Made by a program: the position numbers and the translations under genes
Shown here: positions 1 to 9,072 of the stretch, in pieces
How the letters are laid out: each line of letters begins with the position of its first letter
Numbering within the stretch: position 1 is the first letter of the stretch
Origin: Stenotrophomonas cyclobalanopsidis
GTDB lineage: Bacteria; Pseudomonadota; Gammaproteobacteria; Xanthomonadales; Xanthomonadaceae
NCBI RefSeq assembly: GCF_008710035.1
Contig: NZ_VYKI01000004.1
Span: 1-64,000, forward strand
DNA: 64,000 nucleotides
Reading direction: 5' to 3'
The notes under the pieces: generated by a model
Told to the model about the DNA's origin: nothing
Database searches by the model: none
The model's input: only the letters and a program-made list of their open reading frames with translations

Positions 1-110
1 AAATTAGCGCTGTGGAACCACCCGATCCCATCCCGAACTCGGAAGTGAAACGCAGCTGCGCCGATGGTAGTGTGGCTCAAGCCATGCGAGAGTAGGTCAT
101 CGCCAGGGTT
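1..110 (+). rRNA. rrf: 5S ribosomal RNA, 3' part (5' end outside window)
   Basis: The window opens inside a 5S rRNA. The conserved loop CCCATCCCGAACTCGGAAGT and the 3' segment AGTAGGTCATCGCCAGG are present, and the 3' strand of the terminal helix (about 100-108) has no 5' partner in the window, so roughly the first 10 nt are missing. The exact 3' end is estimated. A strong intrinsic terminator follows at once, which places this gene at the end of an rRNA operon. Confidence 0.93.
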
Positions 111-116
111 TATACC

Positions 117-152
117 CAAAAACCCCGCTGCTTGCGCAGCGGGGTTTTTTCT
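117..152 (+). terminator. Rho-independent terminator of the rRNA operon
   Basis: A perfect stem AACCCCGCTGC / GCAGCGGGGTT closes a 4-nt loop (TTGC) and runs into six or more T residues (145-150). It lies directly downstream of 5S rRNA. Confidence 0.95.
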
Positions 153-212
153 TTGCGCGTGGATAATCATGCTGCGTGGATGTGCCGTACCGGCAAACTG
201 CATGGAGCAGCA

Positions 213-436
213 CCGGTAATGCCGGCCGCTGGCCGGCAAAAGCGCGGCACAGGCGCCTGCAGGAACAGCGGTGCCAACCAAGGTTGGCATCTACGAGAAC
301 AGCGGTGCCAACCAAGGTTGGCATCTACGAGAGCACGGGTGCTCGTGGATGGGGCGGCCCCAATTAGATCCACGGAACACCGGTAGTGCCGGCCGCTGGC
401 CGGCACAGGCAAGGTGCCAACCGCGGTTGGCACCCA
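213..436. repeat. Cluster of five SMAG-type palindromes with a 34-bp direct repeat
   Basis: This region between the rRNA terminator and the chemoreceptor gene has no convincing gene. It holds palindromes at 216-238 (GTAA variant, GGCCGGC stem), 271-294 and 305-328 (CCAACC/GGTTGG stems ending CTAC, so in minus orientation), 383-406 (GTAGTGCC start, GGCCGGC stem) and 412-435 (GGTGCCAACC stem). The two CCAACC units sit in a 34-bp direct repeat sharing the spacer ending CAGCG. Everything seen here is REP-like DNA. Confidence 0.8.
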
Positions 437-470
437 CCCAAGGCACACAGCAGGAGCCGGGCGCGTGGCC

Positions 471-2573
471 TCAGGCCGGCGCCATCTCCCGCGTTTCCTG
501 CTGCCGGAACACCGCAACCGCTTTACTCAGCGTGCCCGCCTGCACCTGCAGTTCGCGTGCGGCGGCAGTGGCTTCTTCCACCAGGGCCGCGTTCTGCTGC
601 GTCGCCTGGTCCATCTGCACCACCGTCTGGTTGATCTGTTCGATGCCGCTGGTCTGCTCCTGTGAGGCAGCCGAGATCTCCCGCATCAACGCGCTCACGC
701 TCTGCACGCCGCCGACAATGCCCTGCATGCGCTGGCCGGCGTCGGCCACCAGCTGCGCGCCTTCGCCCACCTCGCGGCCGGCTTCGTCGATGAGCGTCTT
801 GATCTCCTGCGCGGCCGCCGCCGAACGCTGGGCCAACACGCGGACCTCGCTGGCAACCACGGCGAAGCCACGTCCCTGCTCGCCAGCGCGGGCGGCCTCC
901 ACCGCGGCGTTCAGGGCCAGGATGTTGGTCTGGAACGCAATGCCGTCGATGACGCCGGTGATGTCGCCGATGCGACGCGAGGCGGCTTCGATGGCCTGCA
1001 TGGTGGTGACCACCCGCTGCATGGCGAGGTTGCCTTCGTTGGCCGCGCCCTGGGTGGTGCTGGCCAGGTCGCTGGCTTGGCGCGCATGGCTGGCATTCTG
1101 CCGCACGGTGGCAGTCAGTTCCTCCATCGACGCGGCCGTCTCCTGCAGGTGTGCGGCCTGGCGCTCACTGCGCTCGGACAAGGCCTCGTTGCCGGAGGCG
1201 ATCTCGCTGGCGGCGCCACGGATCGCGCCGGCGCTGCGCTGGATGCGGCCGACCATGCGCGCCAGCTGGGTCGCCGTGGCGTTGGCGTCGCGCTGGATGG
1301 CGGCAAACGCACCGTGGTACTCGCCTTCCATGCGTCGGTCCAGTTCACCGCGGGCCAGTGCGGCCAGCATCTGTCGTACCTCACCGACCGTGCCACCCAC
1401 CGTGGCCAGCAACTGGTTGATGCCTGCGGTCAGGCCGTCCAGGAAGCTGGCGCCCTCACCGGCCTGCAGGCGCTGGTCGAGATCGCCGGCCGACGCCGCC
1501 GCCACGATGCCGGCCACCGAATTCTCCAGCGTCAGCTCATGGGTGCGGTCATGCCACTCCACGGCAAACCCCAGGCGCATGCCCTGCGCGTCGAACACCG
1601 GCGTGACCACCTGGGCGAAGTGCACCGGGCCGATCTGGATCTTGCCGTTATGGGTGACCTGCAGTGTGTTGAGGATGGCGCGGATGCGGTCGGGGTTGGC
1701 GTGGAAGCGATGGATGCTGCTGCCGACCAGCAGTTCGGCATCGAAATCGGGGAAGGCCTGGCGCAGGTTGGCCTGCTGGTTGCGCAGCAGGGCCACCACC
1801 GAATGGTTTACGTAGCGGATCACGTGGTCGTTGTCGGCGATCATCATTGCCGTACACGAAACATCCAGCGCCTGGCGGATCTGTGCGTTGTCGGCATGAC
1901 CCTGCGCCTGGCGTTCGCGCTGCGCCTGCACGTGGCGGGCGGTGTCGGCCAGGGCGTGGGCCAATGAGCCCACGGCGTAATCCCGCACGTTGCCGTGCGC
2001 GGACAGGTCGGCGCCGGTGGCGATGTCGCGGGCAAGGGCGGCCAGCCGCTGTGGGCAGTGGCCCAGCGCCTCGCTCTGCTGGCGCAGGCGTGCGGCGGTC
2101 GGTCCGAGCACGACCGCAAGCGCGGCCAGCGCCGCCGCGTGCAATACGGCCGGCAGTACCGCGGCGCCCTGCACAAGCGGCAGCAGCAGGGCGATCACCC
2201 CGACCGCGCCGGCCAGGCACAGTGGCAGGCGGTCGCGATGACCCAGCAGGACCCCCAGCAGCACGGCGATCGGCAACGCCGGTCCGAGGCCACCCAGGTG
2301 GCAGAGCAGGCAGAGCTGGATGGCGACGAGCACCGCAAGGCCATTGCGGGCCAGCGGCGTGCCGGCCTGCGGGCCACCCAGCCACGCGGCAGGCAGCACC
2401 GCGGATGCCGCCAGCGCGGCGACCAGTCCGCCCTGGCTGCCTGCGGCAAGGCCCAGCCCAAGCAGGGCCATGACGGCGCTGCCCAGCAGCAGGCGGCGGT
2501 CACCGCGCCGTGCGAGCTGTTGCAGATAGGGAAGGCGGCCCTGGTCGGGCGGGCGGGGGGATGCAATGGACAT
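471..2573 (-). CDS. Methyl-accepting chemotaxis protein with PAS sensor domain
   Basis: Chemoreceptor of 700 aa that would signal to CheA/CheW at the inner membrane. The N-terminus has several hydrophobic segments (about 22-145), and there is no evident large periplasmic domain. A PAS-like domain follows at about 235-345, then HAMP-like helices and the long methyl-accepting coiled coil. The highly conserved hairpin tip ([20 protein letters not shown]) is near residue 550. No C-terminal CheR-tethering pentapeptide is visible. The PAS domain without a periplasmic ligand domain suggests internal (redox or membrane-associated) sensing, as in Aer-like receptors; that is inference. The ATG at 2573 is preferred over the longer open frame because AGGAG lies 8 nt upstream and the protein then begins MSIASPRPP. 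It is a single gene with no che neighbours here. Confidence 0.9.
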   Translation of the reverse strand: MSIASPRPPDQGRLPYLQQLARRGDRRLLLGSAVMALLGLGLAAGSQGGLVAALAASAVLPAAWLGGPQAGTPLARNGLAVLVAIQLCLLCHLGGLGPALPIAVLLGVLLGHRDRLPLCLAGAVGVIALLLPLVQGAAVLPAVLHAAALAALAVVLGPTAARLRQQSEALGHCPQRLAALARDIATGADLSAHGNVRDYAVGSLAHALADTARHVQAQRERQAQGHADNAQIRQALDVSCTAMMIADNDHVIRYVNHSVVALLRNQQANLRQAFPDFDAELLVGSSIHRFHANPDRIRAILNTLQVTHNGKIQIGPVHFAQVVTPVFDAQGMRLGFAVEWHDRTHELTLENSVAGIVAAASAGDLDQRLQAGEGASFLDGLTAGINQLLATVGGTVGEVRQMLAALARGELDRRMEGEYHGAFAAIQRDANATATQLARMVGRIQRSAGAIRGAASEIASGNEALSERSERQAAHLQETAASMEELTATVRQNASHARQASDLASTTQGAANEGNLAMQRVVTTMQAIEAASRRIGDITGVIDGIAFQTNILALNAAVEAARAGEQGRGFAVVASEVRVLAQRSAAAAQEIKTLIDEAGREVGEGAQLVADAGQRMQGIVGGVQSVSALMREISAASQEQTSGIEQINQTVVQMDQATQQNAALVEEATAAARELQVQAGTLSKAVAVFRQQETREMAPA

Positions 2574-2881
2574 CGGCGACTCCTGGATCAACGGACGGCA
2601 ACGGCCCCGCAAACCCGCACGCGCGACGGCGGGACGGTGGCAGGGCAAGGATTGCGAAAAGGGAAGGTGGAGCAGGCAGGCACCGGGGCCACGTCCTGTG
2701 GGCGGTGGTGCGGACAGACAGGCATGCGGGCTTCCTTGCAGGACCACGAACAGCCGCAGGCCCGACCGGGCCCGCGTACCGCGGGCGCAGGCGCCCGCAA
2801 CTGTTCTATCGGCCGCGCGCGCCTGGAGTGAAGTGCGCGTGAAGGTTTCCGCTCAGACTCGGTTGCGTTGAAGCACGCTGG
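2574..2881 (-). promoter_or_regulatory. Gap upstream of the chemoreceptor; possible sigma-28 (FliA) promoter at about 2806-2832
   Basis: This 308-nt gap shows no gene. On the minus strand, GCCGATAG (2806-2813) matches the FliA -10 consensus GCCGATAA at 7 of 8 positions. Eleven nt upstream is TTCACTCC, a poor match to TAAAGTTT. The spacing is right and the -35 is weak. FliA control is common for chemoreceptor genes, so this is a plausible but unproven promoter giving a leader of about 225 nt. Confidence 0.3.
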
Positions 2882-3727
2882 TCAAACGGCAAGGAAGCCG
2901 TTGATGACCTCGCCGATCTGCGCCGGCTGTTCCATGTGCAGATGATGGTTGCCCGGGAACACGGCCAGGCGGCCGTCGCGCAGGTGCTGCAGGCGCTGGC
3001 TGCGCCCCGGCTCGGGATAGTAGGCCTGTGCCGGCGTGGCGTAGATCACCTGGGTGGGGCAGGCGATGGCCTGCAGCAGATTGTCGATCTGCCCCTCGCT
3101 GAGGCGGATGGCGGTGGGCAGCATCAGGCGCGGATCGCTGCACCAGCGGTAGCCGCCCTCCACCGGCTCGACGCCGCGCTCGACCAGCAGGCGGGCGCAG
3201 TCTTCGCTGAGCTGGTTGGTCATCATCCGCGCGCGGATGGGCGCGGCCAGTTCGGGGAACACGCGCAGCTGCTTGCGGGCCAGGGCGCGGGTGGCGGTCA
3301 CATGCTCGCGCAGGCGATCGGCGGTTTCTTCTTCCGGCCCGCGCAGGCCGCCCAGCGCCTCGATGGCGATCAACCGCTCGACGCGATCACTGACCGCGGC
3401 GGTGAGGCTGGCGATGCCAGCGCCCATCGAATGGCCCATCAGAGTGAAGCGGTCCCAGCCCAGCGCGTCAGCCACATCGAGTACGTGGGTGATCGCTGCC
3501 GGGGTGGTGTAGACCGCGCCGGCCGGCAGGTGGGCGCTGTGGCCGTGGCCGGGCAGGTCGATGGCCACCAGTTCCACCTCGGCAAGGTGCGGCGCCAGCG
3601 GTATGAAGCTGGCGGCGTTGTCCAGCCAGCCATGCAGGGCCAGCACGCGGGTGCCACCGGCAGGGCCGCCGCGCAGGCCCGCCACGCGCGCACCGGCCAC
3701 GTCCATCGCGAACGGTTGCAGGCTCAT
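2882..3727 (-). CDS. Alpha/beta-fold hydrolase
   Basis: A 281-aa alpha/beta hydrolase, probably cytoplasmic (no signal peptide). It has the oxyanion-hole HGW at 32-34, the DLPGHGHS motif at 57-64, the nucleophile elbow GHSMG with Ser100, and a C-terminal His at about 262 (HHLHMEQP). The fold and catalytic residues are clear. The substrate is not; the family includes esterases, lipases and haloperoxidase-like enzymes. The ATG at 3727 overlaps the hemH stop as ATGA, so the two genes are co-transcribed and probably translationally coupled. A much longer open frame upstream only overlaps hemH and was rejected as the start. Confidence 0.88.
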   Translation of the reverse strand: MSLQPFAMDVAGARVAGLRGGPAGGTRVLALHGWLDNAASFIPLAPHLAEVELVAIDLPGHGHSAHLPAGAVYTTPAAITHVLDVADALGWDRFTLMGHSMGAGIASLTAAVSDRVERLIAIEALGGLRGPEEETADRLREHVTATRALARKQLRVFPELAAPIRARMMTNQLSEDCARLLVERGVEPVEGGYRWCSDPRLMLPTAIRLSEGQIDNLLQAIACPTQVIYATPAQAYYPEPGRSQRLQHLRDGRLAVFPGNHHLHMEQPAQIGEVINGFLAV

Positions 3728-4686
3728 GCCAGTGATGCAACGGCGAGGCGTGCCAAAGCACGGGCGTGTTCGGGTTCGGCGTTGAGGCACGGGATGTAGC
3801 GCATCTGCGCGCCGCGCTCGGCCAGGGTTTCGGTGAAGCCCATCGCCACTTCTTCCAGCGTTTCCAAGCAGTCGGTGGCAAAGCCCGGGCAGACCACGTC
3901 GATCTGCTTCACGCCCGCTTCGGCCAGCGCCCACAGGCTCGGTTCGGCGTAGGGCTGCAGCCAGCGTTCGCGGCCGAAGCGCGACTGGTAGCCCAGCTGC
4001 CACTCATCGGCAGCCAGGCCCAGTGCCTTGGCGATGGCCTGCGCACTGGCTTCGCAGCGCTGCGGGTACGGATCGCCGGCATCGGCCAGGCGCTGCGGAA
4101 TGCCGTGGAAGGAAAACACCAGCTTCTGGCCGCGGCCGTGCTGCTGCCAATAGCGCTGGATGGAGCCGGCCACCGCAGCGACCCAGTCCGGGTCGACCGA
4201 GTAATCCTGCACCAGGCTGATGGTGATGCCGGGATGGCGGCGCTGCCAGTCATCCACGCGGTCCTCGATCGAGGCGGTGGTGGTGGTCGAATACTGCGGG
4301 TACAGCGGCAGCACGACGATGCGGCGCACGCCCTCGGCGGCCAGGCGGTCGAGCTCGGCGGTGAGCGCCGGCGCGCCGTAGCGCATGGCATGGCGCACCC
4401 GCAGGCTGGGCAGCAGGGCCTGCATGGCCTCGGCCAGGCGGCGGGTATGCACCATCAGCGGCGAGCCTTCCGGCAGCCACACCAGGGCGTACTTCGCGGC
4501 TGAACGGCCACTGCGCAGCGGCAGGATGAGCCCACGCAGCAGCGGCTGCCAGAGCAGCGCCGGAATCGAGACCACGCGGGGGTCGGAGAGGAATTCAGCC
4601 AGGTAACGACGGACGGCGGGAGCCGTCGGCGTCTCGGGCGTGCCTAGGTTGACCGCCAGCACGGCGGTATCGGGTGCGTCGAGCAT
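3724..4686 (-). CDS. hemH: Ferrochelatase
   Basis: Inserts Fe2+ into protoporphyrin IX, the last step of haem synthesis. The 320-aa length is normal for the family. Conserved features are the N-terminal VNLGTPETP, the central [11 protein letters not shown] (about 126-136), the catalytic His194 in FSFHGIP (same number as in E. coli) and the conserved acidic segment [13 protein letters not shown] with Glu275. The start at 4686 (MLDAPDT) fits family N-termini. GACAAT ends 7 nt before this ATG and no clear Shine-Dalgarno is present, so the message may be leaderless or nearly so. It is the first gene of a two-gene operon with the hydrolase. Confidence 0.93.
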   Translation of the reverse strand: MLDAPDTAVLAVNLGTPETPTAPAVRRYLAEFLSDPRVVSIPALLWQPLLRGLILPLRSGRSAAKYALVWLPEGSPLMVHTRRLAEAMQALLPSLRVRHAMRYGAPALTAELDRLAAEGVRRIVVLPLYPQYSTTTTASIEDRVDDWQRRHPGITISLVQDYSVDPDWVAAVAGSIQRYWQQHGRGQKLVFSFHGIPQRLADAGDPYPQRCEASAQAIAKALGLAADEWQLGYQSRFGRERWLQPYAEPSLWALAEAGVKQIDVVCPGFATDCLETLEEVAMGFTETLAERGAQMRYIPCLNAEPEHARALARLAVASLA

Positions 4687-4851
4687 GAGGGCTATTGTCG
4701 CCGATCCGATGCCGCGCCGGGGTGCAGGGTTTGGATCGTGTCGATGCAGGGCGCTTACCCGCATGCGTCACGCTCATTGGATATTCATCACAACGCCACT
4801 AATTTCAGTCACTTGCTATATCTTCCTATGGACTGACTTCTGGAGCCCGCC

Positions 4852-5739
4852 ATGCGTCGCCCGATCCAAGCCCTGCTGATCGCCGCCAGCCTGCTGTCCA
4901 GCCAGGCCATGGCCGGACCGCAGGAAGACCAGCGCGCCCGCAACGCGGTGCGTGTGCTGGCTGAAATCCAGGAAATTCCCGAACAGGGCATTCCGGACAA
5001 GCTGCTCGACGAAGGCCGCGCCGTCATCGTCATTCCCGACACGATCAAGGCCGGTCTGGTCATCGGCGGTCGCCGTGGCCACGGTCTGATGTCGGTACGC
5101 ATGCCCAATGGCGCCTGGTCCAACCCGGTGTTCATCAAGCTCACCGGCGGCAGTATCGGCTTCCAGGCCGGCGTGCAGTCCTCCGACGTGGTGCTGGTGT
5201 TCCGCAACGACCGCAGCCTCGACAACCTGGTCAACGGCAAGTTCACCCTGGGCGCCGATGCTGGCGTGGCCGCCGGTCCGGTGGGGCGCAATGCCGCCGC
5301 CGCCACCGATGGCCAGCTGAAGGCGGAAATCTGGTCGTGGTCGCGTGCCCGCGGCCTGTTCGCCGGCGTCGCTCTGGATGGTGCCGTGCTGCAGATCGAC
5401 GATGCCGCCAACCTCGACGCCTACGGCAGCAACACCACGCCGCGGATGATCTTCGAAGGTCGCGCCGCAGGCTCGCCGTCGATGGACGTGGTCGCCTTCC
5501 GTGACCGCCTGGAAGAAGCCACCTACGCCGCCCGCAACAACCGCACCGGCAACGGTGGCACTGCCAGCGCGCCGCCGCCGCCGCCGGCCCAGGCGCCTGT
5601 TCAGGCACCGCCGCCGGCCCCGGCCGAAGCGACTACCGCGCCGCTGCAGAACATGCCGCAGACCCCGCCGCCGGCACAGCAGGGTTTCCAGCCGGTCGGC
5701 GACGGTGAGATCCGTACCGAGACGCTGGGCGGCAACTGA
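4852..5739 (+). CDS. Secreted SYLF (Ysc84-type) lipid-binding domain protein
   Basis: A 295-aa protein with an N-terminal signal peptide (about residues 1-21, ending AMA). A SYLF domain follows at about 30-190, recognisable from [20 protein letters not shown], the segment [19 protein letters not shown] and the [18 protein letters not shown] stretch. SYLF domains bind phosphoinositides in eukaryotes; bacterial members are periplasmic or envelope proteins of unclear role. The C-terminus (about 235-280) is a low-complexity Pro/Ala/Gln tail. GGAG lies about 10 nt before the ATG. The gene stands alone, divergent from hemH and upstream of tatABC. Confidence 0.88.
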   Translation: MRRPIQALLIAASLLSSQAMAGPQEDQRARNAVRVLAEIQEIPEQGIPDKLLDEGRAVIVIPDTIKAGLVIGGRRGHGLMSVRMPNGAWSNPVFIKLTGGSIGFQAGVQSSDVVLVFRNDRSLDNLVNGKFTLGADAGVAAGPVGRNAAAATDGQLKAEIWSWSRARGLFAGVALDGAVLQIDDAANLDAYGSNTTPRMIFEGRAAGSPSMDVVAFRDRLEEATYAARNNRTGNGGTASAPPPPPAQAPVQAPPPAPAEATTAPLQNMPQTPPPAQQGFQPVGDGEIRTETLGGN

Positions 5740-5813
5740 CTTTCGTCACGCGCGCCGGCTTACAGCCGGTGCGCTATGCTCGACAGCCTGATCACAACGT
5801 AACGAGTGTCTTT

Positions 5814-6041
5814 ATGGGCAGTTTGAGCATCTGGCATTGGTTGATTGTCCTGGCCGTGGTTCTGTTGGTGTTCGGCACCAAGCGGCTGACCAGTGGTGCC
5901 AAGGACCTCGGCTCGGCGGTCAAGGAATTCAAGAAGGGCATGCGCGACGACGACAAGCCGTCGGCGCAGCTGGGCGACGAGTCGCGCAGCCAGGACGCCT
6001 CGCGCACGGCGCAGGACGAGCACGACCGCAACGCGCGTTGA
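5814..6041 (+). CDS. tatA: Sec-independent translocase subunit TatA
   Basis: Pore-forming subunit of the twin-arginine export system for folded proteins. It has 75 aa with a single N-terminal membrane helix ([16 protein letters not shown]), the hallmark Phe-Gly hinge at 20-21, an amphipathic helix ([20 protein letters not shown]) and a charged tail. The start is MGSLSIWHW at 5814; an in-frame ATG further upstream would add residues absent from the family. It heads the tatABC operon, with 15 nt to tatB. Confidence 0.95.
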   Translation: MGSLSIWHWLIVLAVVLLVFGTKRLTSGAKDLGSAVKEFKKGMRDDDKPSAQLGDESRSQDASRTAQDEHDRNAR

Positions 6042-6056
6042 TCCGGAGCGGTTGCG

Positions 6057-6542
6057 GTGTTTGACATTGGTTTCAGCGAACTGCTGGTGATCGCGGTGGT
6101 CGCTTTGGTGGTGCTCGGTCCCGAGCGCCTGCCCAAGGCCGCCCGCTTCGCCGGCCTGTGGGTGCGTCGCGCCCGCAACCAGTGGGACTCGGTGAAGCAG
6201 GAGCTGGAGCGCGAACTGCAGGCCGAGGAGATCAAGCGGCAGATGCAGGACGTGCGGCAGAGCATGCGGGACACCGAGAGCCAGCTGCGTGCCAGCGGCG
6301 AGGCGATGCGGCGCGAGGCAGCGCAGGCGCAACAGCACGGCGGTGACCTGGCCCAGGAAGTGCGCGCGCCGGCCCCGGCGCAGACGCCGCCGCATCTGGC
6401 CGATGATGCCCCGGCTCCCCCGGCTCCCCCGGCGCCGCAGGATGTCGTTCCAGTTACAGATGCCCCTGTGCAGCCGGCCGCTACCGCGCCTGCTGACAAC
6501 CCCGTCGCCGATGCGCCCACTCCGCCGGAGCGCCAGCCATGA
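6057..6542 (+). CDS. tatB: Sec-independent translocase subunit TatB
   Basis: A 161-aa partner of TatC in the twin-arginine signal receptor complex. The GTG start is supported by CGGAG just upstream and by the classic N-terminus [20 protein letters not shown] followed by PERLP. One membrane helix leads into a long amphipathic/coiled-coil helix (about 40-100), then a Pro/Ala-rich tail. The stop overlaps the tatC start (ATGA). Confidence 0.95.
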   Translation: MFDIGFSELLVIAVVALVVLGPERLPKAARFAGLWVRRARNQWDSVKQELERELQAEEIKRQMQDVRQSMRDTESQLRASGEAMRREAAQAQQHGGDLAQEVRAPAPAQTPPHLADDAPAPPAPPAPQDVVPVTDAPVQPAATAPADNPVADAPTPPERQP

Positions 6543-7288
6543 GCGACCATGATTTCGGTGAAAGCTCGCTGGTCGAGCATCTGGTCGAGCTGCGCACGCG
6601 GCTGATCCGCGGGCTGCTCGGTTTCGGCGTGGTGCTGCTGGGCCTGCTGCCGTTCACCCAGAAGCTCTACAACGCGCTGGCCGAACCGCTGGTGTCGCAG
6701 CTGCCGAACGGGCAGACCATGATCGCCACCAACCCGGCTGGTGCGTTCTTCGCGCCGCTGAAGCTGACCTGCTTCGTGGCCCTGTTCGTGGCCGTGCCGT
6801 GGCTGCTGTACCAGCTGTGGGCGTTCGTCGCCCCCGGCCTGTACGCGCGAGAGAAGCGCCTGGCGGTGCCGCTGCTGGTGTCGTCGGTGCTGTTGTTCTA
6901 CACCGGCTGCGCGTTCGCCTACTTCCTGGTGCTGCCGGCGGTGTTCCACTTCCTCACCACCTTCAGCCCGGAAGTGATCGCGATCACCCCGGATGCGAAC
7001 GCCTATCTGGATTTCGTGCTGGCGATCTTCTTCGCCTTCGGCGGCAGCTTCGAGCTGCCGGTGGCGATGGTGATTCTGGTGCTGCTGGGCTGGGTGACGC
7101 CGCAGCAGTTCAAGGAAGGCCGCGGCTATGCGGTGGTCGGCATCTTCGTTCTTGCTGCCGTGCTGACCCCGCCGGACGTGGTCTCGCAGCTGATGCTGGC
7201 GATCCCGATGTGCCTGCTCTACGAGCTGGGCATCCATGCCGCACGCTGGCTGGTGCCGTCTGCAGCGGTGAAGAAGCCCGCTGCCTGA
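6539..7288 (+). CDS. tatC: Sec-independent translocase subunit TatC
   Basis: A 249-aa polytopic inner-membrane protein that recognises twin-arginine signal peptides. Family signatures include the N-terminal [15 protein letters not shown], a conserved Pro/Glu-containing loop before helix 3 ([10 protein letters not shown]) and six predicted membrane helices. It overlaps tatB by 4 nt, which completes a tatABC operon with no extra genes. Confidence 0.96.
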   Translation: MSDHDFGESSLVEHLVELRTRLIRGLLGFGVVLLGLLPFTQKLYNALAEPLVSQLPNGQTMIATNPAGAFFAPLKLTCFVALFVAVPWLLYQLWAFVAPGLYAREKRLAVPLLVSSVLLFYTGCAFAYFLVLPAVFHFLTTFSPEVIAITPDANAYLDFVLAIFFAFGGSFELPVAMVILVLLGWVTPQQFKEGRGYAVVGIFVLAAVLTPPDVVSQLMLAIPMCLLYELGIHAARWLVPSAAVKKPAA

Positions 7289-7294
7289 TACGGG

Positions 7295-7357
7295 AACGCC
7301 GGGCATGGCCCGGCGTTGTTCATTGATCCGTTTCATCCACGCATGGCGTGGATCTAC
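7295..7357. repeat. Two palindromes after tatC (one may act as terminator)
   Basis: 7295-7317 is a perfect palindrome AACGCCGGG..CCCGGCGTT immediately after tatC. 7335-7357 is an ATCCACGC-stem palindrome ending CTAC, a SMAG in minus orientation. They separate the convergent tatC and the membrane-protein gene. The first lacks a good T-run, so its role as a terminator is uncertain. Confidence 0.6.
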
Positions 7358-7362
7358 CAAGG

Positions 7363-8280
7363 TCAGGCGTGGAAGACGTCGTTCTGCGGCGGGGGGGCCG
7401 GCACCGGCGGTGCGGCGCGGTTGCCGCGGTGTACGAACATCTGCTTCCAGGCGGCATAGACCGCGCCGACGTACAGCGGCATCACCACCGTGGTCAGCAC
7501 CAGCTGGGCGATGAAGGCCGCCGCCAGCGGGCCGCCGATCAGCATCGCGATCTGGATGACGATGACGAACAGGATGTAACCGCAGAACGCCGCGATCAGG
7601 CCCAGTACCGCGAATACGATCATCGCCACGATGTTCTCGACGCAGCCCTGCAGGCTCAGGCGCAGCGCGTGCATGCCGCTCTGCTTGTCGAACACCACCA
7701 GCGCCGGCTGGGTGAACATCGCCAGCGACAGGCCCACGGCAGTGACGAACACCAGCAGCAGCCACAGCGCGATGCGCTTGGCCGGCAGGTTGGCCACCAG
7801 GTTCGCCGCATCATCCGGGCTGATCTGCTGGCCGCTGCGGCTGATCTGCTCCATCTTGGTCATGACCTCGCTGAAGGCGGCAAAGCCTTCGCGGCCGATC
7901 ATCAGGAACAGCAGCACGCCCAGCAGCAGCACCGCCAGCACCTGGATGGCCAGCGGCACCAGCAGGTGGCTGACGCGGTGGTCGCGGATCGGCTGCAGCA
8001 GGTGCGAGGCCAGGCCGGGACGGCCCTCGTCGATCTCGCCCATCGCGTACAGCATGCCGCCGAACATCACCGGCGAAATGGCCAGGGTCATCAACTGCAC
8101 GGCCAAGCCCGCGGCACCCGGGATCAGGGTCGACAGAAGGGTGACCACCCAGCTCACCACCAGCCAGGTGAGGCCGATCCGGGCCAGCTGCAGCGGCGCA
8201 CGCCGGTACAGCGAGAACGTATCCAGCAACCACTGGGCGCCCGCCGAAGCCGGCAGCTTGCGAATCTCTTTCATGGACAT
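7363..8280 (-). CDS. BPSS1780-type polytopic membrane protein
   Basis: A 305-aa inner-membrane protein with about six hydrophobic segments spread from residue 35 to 280 (for example LTWLVVSWVVTLLSTLI and IQVLAVLLLGVLLFLMI). A short Pro/Ala-rich tail follows. The N-terminal pattern (KLPASAGAQWLLDTFSLYRRAP) and overall layout resemble the BPSS1780/DUF2189-like family of unknown function. Two nearby ATGs (8280, 8274) are possible and neither has a clear ribosome site. The gene is downstream of the amidotransferase and may be co-transcribed (45-nt gap). No function can be assigned. Confidence 0.75.
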   Translation of the reverse strand: MSMKEIRKLPASAGAQWLLDTFSLYRRAPLQLARIGLTWLVVSWVVTLLSTLIPGAAGLAVQLMTLAISPVMFGGMLYAMGEIDEGRPGLASHLLQPIRDHRVSHLLVPLAIQVLAVLLLGVLLFLMIGREGFAAFSEVMTKMEQISRSGQQISPDDAANLVANLPAKRIALWLLLVFVTAVGLSLAMFTQPALVVFDKQSGMHALRLSLQGCVENIVAMIVFAVLGLIAAFCGYILFVIVIQIAMLIGGPLAAAFIAQLVLTTVVMPLYVGAVYAAWKQMFVHRGNRAAPPVPAPPPQNDVFHA

Positions 8281-8325
8281 CCGGGAAGGGACAGAAGGGG
8301 GCCGGGCGTGTGCCCGTGCCGCCGA

Positions 8326-9072
8326 TTATCCCTGTTTTGCGACCGGCTGGGCTGAAGACTGGCGGGCCTGACGGACGAAGCGCCGCAACAGCTGGCGGGC
8401 CAGGGGCGCGGCGCTGACCGCGCGCTCGATGCTGCGCGCGCAGCCGCCGTGGCGGCCGATGCAGTCGGCACGGGCACGGATGTAGCCGCGCATGTGGTGG
8501 GTGGCGAACTCGGGGTGGAACTGCACGCCCCAGGCCTGGCGGCCCCAGCGGAAGGCATGGCAGCCATCCAGCGGCGAGCGTGCCAGCACCGCGGCCCCCT
8601 CCGGCGCACGCAGCACGGTCTGCATATGGGTGGCGTGGGCCGGGAAGTGGCTGGGCAGGCCGCCGAACAGCGGATCCTCGGCGGCGGCCGGGTCCAGGGC
8701 CAGTTCGATCGTGCCCGACTCGCGCCCGGCCGGGTTGTAGGCAACTTCACCGCCGAGCGCGTGCGCCAGCAGCTGGTGGCCGTAGCAGATGCCGAACACC
8801 GGCAGGCCATCGTGGGCGACCTGGCGCAGCCAAGCCGCGCTGCGCTCGCTCCATTCGGCGTGGTCGGTGACGTAGGCGGCCGAGCCGGTCACCAGTACGC
8901 CGGCGAAGCCGCGGGCGTCGGGCAGGCGTCCGCCGTGCTCGACGTCGACCACCACCGTTTCGTGTTCTTCCAGCCCGGCAGCGACGCGGATCCAGTGCGG
9001 AAAACGGCCGTAGCGCCGCAGCGACGGCACCGGGCGGCCGGTTTCAAGGATCAGGAACGGTGCTGGATTCAT
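8326..9072 (-). CDS. Class I glutamine amidotransferase-like protein
   Basis: A 248-aa stand-alone GATase1 domain. It contains the nucleophile motif FGICYGHQ (catalytic Cys at about 94) and the His/Glu pair in VQFHPEF, so the triad looks intact. Such lone domains include GMP-synthase-like glutaminases and gamma-glutamyl hydrolases, but the acceptor is unknown here. The start overlaps the end of the GspE-like gene by 29 nt, which suggests coupled translation. No synthase partner is adjacent. Confidence 0.85.
   Translation of the reverse strand: MNPAPFLILETGRPVPSLRRYGRFPHWIRVAAGLEEHETVVVDVEHGGRLPDARGFAGVLVTGSAAYVTDHAEWSERSAAWLRQVAHDGLPVFGICYGHQLLAHALGGEVAYNPAGRESGTIELALDPAAAEDPLFGGLPSHFPAHATHMQTVLRAPEGAAVLARSPLDGCHAFRWGRQAWGVQFHPEFATHHMRGYIRARADCIGRHGGCARSIERAVSAAPLARQLLRRFVRQARQSSAQPVAKQG

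Noticed and set aside
271..1815. 514-codon plus-strand frame
   Set aside because: It covers the SMAG cluster and the antisense strand of the chemoreceptor gene. It is Ser/Arg/Ala-rich without motifs.
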